In this document: one piece after another, positions 15,336 through 19,860 of the stretch
How positions within the stretch are numbered: the first letter of the stretch is position 1
How the letters are laid out: each line of letters starts with the position of its first letter
Origin: JBAZCO01 sp041654915
GTDB lineage: Bacteria; Bacillota; Clostridia; Christensenellales; DTU072
Length of the DNA: 19,860 nt
Direction: 5' to 3'
Assembly (NCBI GenBank): GCA_041654915.1
Contig: JBAZCO010000021.1
Location: 1-19,860, forward strand
Position numbers and translations under genes: made by a program
The notes under the pieces: generated by a model
The model's input: only the letters and a program-made list of their open reading frames with translations
What the model was told of the DNA's origin: nothing
The model's database searches: none

Positions 15336-17542
15336 AACTGAAATCTGCACACATATTAAATTTTGGGAAACTAAGCGATATAAAGTATGAGTTTGTGGGC
15401 AACCTTACCGCAATTAAAGAGGACAACAGCTTTGGCAAGACCACGCTTGCCAACTTTATTATTAGTATGTTCTATGGACTTCCCAACCTAAAAGTTAAGG
15501 ACTTGAGTAACGACCGCCGCCGCTACGACCCTTGGCAAAGCGGTGGCTTTGGCGGATTGCTCACCTTTGAATATAAGGATAAAATATATCAAATTGAGCG
15601 GGATTTTAACAAGGATACTTTTCATTTATACGATATTAGCACACGCACAAAAAAAGAGGTCTTCACCCTTGACGACAAACCGATAAACAAGGACAACTTT
15701 GGGGATGTGCTGTTTGATATAAATAAAAACAGCTTTAGGCGTAGTGCCTACATTCCGCAAGATGATGTGCTGTGCGGGGAAATTGAAAGCGGGTTAAACG
15801 ATAAACTCCGCAACTTAATAAATGCCACCGATGAAGGCTATGACTTTAAGCAATCCTTAAAGATTTTGCAAAATGCGGCAGACAGTATTCAAGCCAAAAG
15901 AGGCAAGGGCAAGCTAAAGGATGTTGCGGAGCGCATTGCATCCTTAGAGGCTAAAATTAAGGAGTGCGAGATTTGCTTTGATAATGCGGAAAGGGATAGG
16001 CTTGCATTATCCCAATTAAAAAAACAACACGCCCGCCTTGATACGGAGATAGAAAAGATTGATAAGGAGATTGGCTTGCATAAAGATAAAGATGCTAAAG
16101 TCGCACAAAGAGAACTCTACCTTGATATACAAGAGGAAATAAAAAAGGCTAACACCAAATTGGCTGAATTGTCGTTGTTTTTTAAGGCTAAAACCCCAGA
16201 CGACATTGATTTGACTGCCATTAAAGACAAAATTGACGCATATTATGGGCAACAAAAAGTGGTGAAAGACTATGAGGACAGCACACTTCAAGAGCGTGCC
16301 AAATTGCAAAACATACAAGTGATGAGTAACACAAGGCAAGAGAGAAAAAAGATGCTAGCCCAACAGATTGAGGGTTATCAAGCGGATATAAAACGCACTT
16401 TAGCTAAGAAAAATGATACCCAACAAAATATTGCCGCCCTTGAAAAGGAGGAGGGACACAAGGGGTTGCTATTTGTTATATTATGTATAATTACCTTTGG
16501 TATCTTTTATATTTTAACAAAAAAGAAAAACGCACAGCGTGCAGAAAAGATAGCCTTATTGGAGCAAGATTTAGCCGCCTTGAGCAGCAAAATTGATGGT
16601 TTTCAAGTGGAAATATCAAAGCTGCAAACGCAAATAGATGAGATAGATGCCGCTAGTAGCGATTTTGACCCCGACAGATTGGGGCAGTTGAATAATACGC
16701 TGGACGAGGAAAATCGCAAACTGCAAAGCTGTAAAACGGAGGTGGATTCGGCACTCACCCCATTTGGATATACTCCTAATAATAAGGGTGAGGAATATAC
16801 TTCTTATTTTTATCAGATAAAAGCAAAGCATAACGAATTTGTTCAATTTACCAGCTCACTTAGTGAAAGCAATGCCAAACTCAAGGAGTTTTTGCAAGAC
16901 AAAGATGAGAATACATTGCTGCAAGAAATTATATTTGAAACCTCATTAGAGGAGTTAGAGCAGCAAAAAAGTGATAGCGAAAAAGAGCGGCTTGCCTATA
17001 TAAAAGAAATATCTGATACAGAGGCAAGCATTGCAAGAAATGAGGAAAAAGCGGAAGATTTATCCAATTACAGAAGTGAATTATCCGAATGCTATGAACT
17101 AAGTGACAAATTAACAACGGACTTAGCCACTCTGGAAGAAACTATGAAATTCCTAACAAAAGCTAATGATAACTTGGCAAACAAGTATCTTGCGCCGCTA
17201 TTAGTAAGAGGTAAAGAGCTAATTAATCTGTATGACGAAAGCAAGTCGGATTTGGGGATTAATGACAAGTTTGAGATTTTAATAAAAGAAAATGGGTTTG
17301 AGCGGGAGTTTGACTACTTTAGCAAGGGGATAAAGGAGTTGGTGAGCATTTGCATGCGGTTTGCCTTGGTGGATATGATATTCAAAGACAGCGTTAAAAA
17401 ACCCTTTATTATTCTTGATGACCCCTTTGCAAACTTAGATGACAGCAAACTGCTCCTAGCAAAAGAGTTTATTGTCAAATTGTCCAAAGACTACCAAATT
17501 ATCTATCTGACCTGCCACGCTAGCAGGGAGATAATTTTATAA
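15332..17542 (+). CDS. SbcC/YhaN-like coiled-coil ATPase (Rad50-type) with an internal hydrophobic segment
   Basis: This 736-residue partner of the upstream nuclease is an SMC/Rad50-type ATPase. The Walker A region reads EDNSFGKTT (G35, K36, T37); its first glycine is replaced, as I recall from the NGWGKST variants of the YhaN-like group. YIPQDD at about 150 looks like the Q-loop. Long coiled coils run through the middle. The ABC signature FSKGIKEL is at 663-670, and Walker B FIILDDPF is at 692-699, followed by NLDD. At 378-396 a 19-residue hydrophobic stretch (GLLFVILC...) followed by KKK interrupts the coil, suggesting attachment to the membrane. It is shorter than E. coli SbcC and B. subtilis YhaN. 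No mid-coil zinc hook is seen. Confidence 0.88.
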   Translation: MKLKSAHILNFGKLSDIKYEFVGNLTAIKEDNSFGKTTLANFIISMFYGLPNLKVKDLSNDRRRYDPWQSGGFGGLLTFEYKDKIYQIERDFNKDTFHLYDISTRTKKEVFTLDDKPINKDNFGDVLFDINKNSFRRSAYIPQDDVLCGEIESGLNDKLRNLINATDEGYDFKQSLKILQNAADSIQAKRGKGKLKDVAERIASLEAKIKECEICFDNAERDRLALSQLKKQHARLDTEIEKIDKEIGLHKDKDAKVAQRELYLDIQEEIKKANTKLAELSLFFKAKTPDDIDLTAIKDKIDAYYGQQKVVKDYEDSTLQERAKLQNIQVMSNTRQERKKMLAQQIEGYQADIKRTLAKKNDTQQNIAALEKEEGHKGLLFVILCIITFGIFYILTKKKNAQRAEKIALLEQDLAALSSKIDGFQVEISKLQTQIDEIDAASSDFDPDRLGQLNNTLDEENRKLQSCKTEVDSALTPFGYTPNNKGEEYTSYFYQIKAKHNEFVQFTSSLSESNAKLKEFLQDKDENTLLQEIIFETSLEELEQQKSDSEKERLAYIKEISDTEASIARNEEKAEDLSNYRSELSECYELSDKLTTDLATLEETMKFLTKANDNLANKYLAPLLVRGKELINLYDESKSDLGINDKFEILIKENGFEREFDYFSKGIKELVSICMRFALVDMIFKDSVKKPFIILDDPFANLDDSKLLLAKEFIVKLSKDYQIIYLTCHASREIIL

Positions 17543-17567
17543 AACGCAAACCTAGGAAAAAAATAGT

Positions 17568-17879
17568 TTAAAAAGGTGCGGGCGCTTTTACAACGATTAT
17601 TTCTAAAGTATCCGATGCGAAGTTCTGCACATTCATTTTCGTATTTGTGGGAATCTTTAGCAATGTGCCAGCGGGATATTCACGCATTTCCTCCTCGTTG
17701 AGTTGTATGGAAAGAGTACCTCTAACCACTGTCATATAGACATTAGAGTTGGAAAAATGCTGGGGAAGTCCCTCGTTTTGGCTAAATATCATATGCAAAT
17801 AATGCACATTCTCATCAAACACCACCTTTTCAACTATCTTTTTGTCACCTTGTGCAAGTTTGAATACTTGTTCTACCAT
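17568..17879 (-). CDS. Small cupin-domain protein
   Basis: This 103-residue single-domain cupin has a beta-barrel pattern that spans the whole length. The conserved stretch LPQHFSNSNVYMTVVRG holds H41, and EYPAGTLLKIPTNTKMNVQN follows. Cupins of this size bind a metal or small ligand; only one of the usual histidines is visible, so catalysis is uncertain. The start is ATG at 17877-17879, preceded by AAAGGAG, which overlaps the end of the upstream sialidase-like gene (11-base gap). The two genes therefore form an operon. The convergent gap to the ATPase gene is only 25 bases. Confidence 0.8.
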   Translation of the reverse strand: MVEQVFKLAQGDKKIVEKVVFDENVHYLHMIFSQNEGLPQHFSNSNVYMTVVRGTLSIQLNEEEMREYPAGTLLKIPTNTKMNVQNFASDTLEIIVVKAPAPF

Positions 17880-17890
17880 TACTGTCTCCT

Positions 17891-19267
17891 TTACTTTATT
17901 GAATTTTTTGTTGCTAATATAAATGTATATAACTCATCGATATCCTCAAGGTTCAACCGTTTGGATACGATGTAAGTTTTTAGGCTGCCGTCTTTTGCCT
18001 TTTTATTGGGGTCGAACTTGCCATAGATGGTGATTATTATGCTGTCGTCCTCAAGAACGGTGTTGCCGCAATAGCCTGTGTCGTGGTGTGCAGCCGTTTG
18101 CGGTGTGGTTTGGGTGTCAAAATAGGTGTGGGCTAGTTTGATGCGGTACTGCCCTTCTCTGCCCATTTTCAAGTCCTCATAAGTGCCTACCCACGCAATA
18201 GCGCCTTCGCTGTACCAACCCGATTTTTTATATTTTTTGTTGATTTTATTTAGCGTTTCTTTGTCACGGCATACTGAGCGGAATGTGATTATTAGTCGTC
18301 CATCTGCGGTGTATTCGGCTTTGTGCCGCTCGCCGCTAAGTGCGGCGGGCGTTTCTATTGGGGCAGTCCAACTCTTGCCTTCATCACGAGAAAAGGATAA
18401 TAATGAGTTGTACTTTTTGGTGTTGCTACGGGTGATTAGGCAAAGCTCATCTCCATTGCCGCCGTCAGAGCGTATCACCTCTACCTCGCACATATTTGTT
18501 TTTCTCTCAATAACTCTATGTTCAACAAAATACTTTTCGGGAACGCTCCAACACATCTTACCATTTTCATCAAATGTCAAAATAGTCTTATAGTTGTTAA
18601 ATGACGCATCGTGAAAAAGTCCCATCCACTTATCTGCAAACTTACCGTTTTCTTTAAGCCTTGTAAGAGATGCCATAGCCACTATTGGTACTACCCCATT
18701 CTTTTGATTTTTAGGATAAAAAAGCTCAAACTCCGTCCAATTTTGCCCCTCGTCTTGGGATAGTGAGCAGTTAAAACCGCCCGTGGTGCTTTCGCCAAAC
18801 CAACGGGGGTTGGCGGAAATCATAATTAACATATCCTCTCGGTCGGTAAAGTTTAGGCGGTATACCGTTGGGGTTTCCCGTGAATGCTCCCACGACTGCG
18901 GCGTAGCGGAAAGACTGCTCCCATAGGTAGCGCCGCTGTCGGTAGAAATCTTGTTTCTTATTGCGCCCTTGCCATGCCCCTCGGGATAGAGGACAAGGAT
19001 ATTGCCGTTTTTTAGCCCTATTGAGTCGGGATGCGCAAGGTAGTCGGCACTATCATCAACAGTAACGGTTTCGTACAAATATTTTAGTTTGGGCGGCACG
19101 CCGCCGTCGCTTTCGCTAAGGTCTATAAGGGGAATTGTATAGGCTTGACCTTCTGAGCGAAGGGGCGCAAAGATTACACCATAAATAACTCCTCCCGCCG
19201 CCCCCAAAATCAACACACAAACCAAAACAATGACAACTATCCTTTTTTTGCGTACGGTAAAAGCCAT
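17891..19267 (-). CDS. Membrane-anchored Asp-box (BNR) sialidase-like protein
   Basis: This 458-residue protein has an N-terminal anchor or signal segment at about 10-33 after a basic start (VRKKR), so it should act outside the membrane. Three Asp boxes mark a beta-propeller: STDSGATY (108-115), SQDEGQNW (170-177) and SRDEGKSW (293-300). A weaker fourth lies near 231-240. Arginines in AIRNK (103), ETPTVYR (137) and ITFRS (330) could belong to the Arg cluster of sialidases. The usual FRIP motif is not seen, however, so the substrate is not certain; HPDS and GHGKG are likely active-site loops. The start is ATG at 19265-19267, with AAGGAG upstream. It is first in an operon with the cupin. Confidence 0.8.
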   Translation of the reverse strand: MAFTVRKKRIVVIVLVCVLILGAAGGVIYGVIFAPLRSEGQAYTIPLIDLSESDGGVPPKLKYLYETVTVDDSADYLAHPDSIGLKNGNILVLYPEGHGKGAIRNKISTDSGATYGSSLSATPQSWEHSRETPTVYRLNFTDREDMLIMISANPRWFGESTTGGFNCSLSQDEGQNWTEFELFYPKNQKNGVVPIVAMASLTRLKENGKFADKWMGLFHDASFNNYKTILTFDENGKMCWSVPEKYFVEHRVIERKTNMCEVEVIRSDGGNGDELCLITRSNTKKYNSLLSFSRDEGKSWTAPIETPAALSGERHKAEYTADGRLIITFRSVCRDKETLNKINKKYKKSGWYSEGAIAWVGTYEDLKMGREGQYRIKLAHTYFDTQTTPQTAAHHDTGYCGNTVLEDDSIIITIYGKFDPNKKAKDGSLKTYIVSKRLNLEDIDELYTFILATKNSIK

Positions 19268-19300
19268 TCTCCACTCCTTGATACTTAAATTTATAGGTTA

Positions 19301-19328
19301 ATTATAACATATCCATATCAAATAGCAA
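19301..19328 (-). promoter_or_regulatory. Promoter of the sialidase-like/cupin operon
   Basis: Minus strand: -35 TTGCTA at 19328-19323, a 16-base spacer, then TATAAT at 19306-19301. The leader would be about 26 bases and contains the AAGGAG site. The -10 and its flanks (ATATGGATATGTTATAATTA) are repeated at 19394-19399, 93 bases away. Confidence 0.6.
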
Positions 19329-19387
19329 CAATGTATCTTTAAAACATAACTATCCGCAACAGCTAAGAATTTAAAGCTTTATTGGGG
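19317..19387. repeat. 71-bp direct repeat, copy 1
   Basis: This copy matches 19445-19515 at 68 of 71 positions, offset by 128 bases. Its end (ATTGGGG) copies the last codons and stop of the TPR gene (Pro-Gln-stop on the minus strand). It is therefore a duplicate of that gene's 3' end plus downstream DNA. Confidence 0.85.
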
Positions 19388-19415
19388 TAGGTAATTATAA
19401 CATATCCATATAAAA

Positions 19416-19443
19416 TTCTTTTCTTTTTTATAATGGTATCCCA
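19416..19443 (-). pseudogene. Remnant of the TPR gene inside the intergenic duplication
   Basis: These 28 bases match 19754-19781 inside the TPR coding region at 27 positions. Read on the minus strand they give GYHYKKEK, continuing in frame to a PQ-stop in repeat copy 1. It is a small decayed fragment left by a duplication with an internal deletion. Confidence 0.65.
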
Positions 19444-19444
19444 A

Positions 19445-19515
19445 ATCAAATAGCAGGAATGTATCTTTAAAACATAACTATCTGCAACAGCTAAGAATTT
19501 AAAGCTTTATTGGGG
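19445..19515. repeat. 71-bp direct repeat, copy 2, covering the end of the TPR gene
   Basis: This copy overlaps the last nine bases of the TPR gene (19507-19515) and its downstream flank. It pairs with 19317-19387. The 19268-19506 gap holds no intact gene, only the promoter and these duplications. Confidence 0.85.
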
Positions 19516-19860
19516 CTTGACTTCTAGGCTTGCAAAAAAGCGCCTATTGTGTTCGTAGGACGGGTCGCACGGCTTGTGTTCTCCTGCCAACTCATTGTAA
19601 GCTATCGCCTGTTTAGTGTCGCCCACTGTATAATAAAGGAAGGCTAACTCTATGTTAGGTATATAACCGTGCCAATTAGTATTAAAAAATCCTTTTACTC
19701 TCTTAGGGTCGCACCGCAAGGCAGTTTCAAACCAATATATGGCAAAATCATATTTCTTTTCTTTTTTATAATGATATCCCAATAAGCAACAGGTTTCCGC
19801 ACGGGGCAAGTCGTATATAAAACTTTTATAAAGTGATTGCAGCGCCTCTACTTCGCTATC
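19507..19860 (-). CDS. TPR protein, C-terminal part of a TPR glycosyltransferase-type protein, cut by window edge
   Basis: 117 residues are visible, and the frame stays open to the right edge, so the N-terminus lies outside. A TTG at 19809 is not a convincing start because the frame continues upstream with similar sequence (LYKSFIYDLPRAETCC). The segments YDFAIYWFETAL, NWHGYIPNIELAFLYYTVGD and AIAYNELAGEHKP match the C-terminal TPR part of family 2 glycosyltransferases that are common in Firmicutes. That assignment comes from memory of the family. The glycosyltransferase domain itself is not in the window, so a free-standing TPR protein is possible. Its 3' end has been duplicated downstream. 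Confidence 0.7.
   Translation of the reverse strand, partial: DSEVEALQSLYKSFIYDLPRAETCCLLGYHYKKEKKYDFAIYWFETALRCDPKRVKGFFNTNWHGYIPNIELAFLYYTVGDTKQAIAYNELAGEHKPCDPSYEHNRRFFASLEVKPQ

Noticed and set aside
15965..15976. CEIC (C212, C215) in the SbcC-like protein as a zinc hook
   Set aside because: It lies at the start of the coiled coil rather than at its middle, where a hook must be. It is probably chance.

Overview
The window looks like a piece of the chromosome of a low-GC, Firmicutes/Clostridia-like bacterium, probably an uncultivated gut or host-associated one. The grounds are AT-rich coding DNA, sigma-A-type promoters, GGAGG-type ribosome sites at some genes, and a gene set of BspA-like surface proteins, GLUG-repeat protein, beta-galactosidase, Asp-box hydrolase and YhaO/YhaN-like repair pair. 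TGA is used as a stop (15333-15335), so this is not a code-4 mollicute. Taxonomy is inference.

Layout. 1-1548 (minus): 516 N-terminal codons of a cytosolic LacZ-type beta-galactosidase, running off the left edge, with a palindromic operator candidate upstream. 1791-3362 (minus): a membrane-anchored GLUG-repeat protein. 3500-12918 (plus): six tandem paralogues, each with an N-terminal membrane anchor, a small NTF2-like extracytoplasmic domain and a BspA-type leucine-rich-repeat domain. They form two probable transcription units (genes 1-3 and 4-6), and gene 2 is broken by a one-base deletion in an A run. 12899-13705 (minus): an amidohydrolase, converging on and overlapping the last array gene. 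13890-13981: tRNA-Ser(CGA) with its own promoter and a strong terminator. 14271-17542 (plus): a translationally coupled SbcD/YhaO-like nuclease and SbcC/YhaN-like ATPase. 17568-19267 (minus): a two-gene operon of an anchored Asp-box (sialidase-like) protein and a cupin. 19268-19506: a duplicated intergenic region. 19507-19860 (minus): the C-terminal end of a TPR-containing glycosyltransferase-type protein.

The most interesting part is 1791-12918. A GLUG protein is transcribed divergently from the LRR array over a 137-bp gap, so both may be controlled together as a surface or adhesion island. The paralogues have strongly diverged membrane-proximal domains but nearly identical stretches in their LRR 3' halves and gene junctions, which points to tandem duplication and gene conversion. 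Four genes (GLUG, array 1, array 4, sbcD-like) have promoter -10 boxes ending only 6-7 bases before the ATG, which predicts leaderless mRNAs. Other genes in the same window have ordinary Shine-Dalgarno sites.

All function calls come from reading the sequence and from family knowledge. No database search was run.
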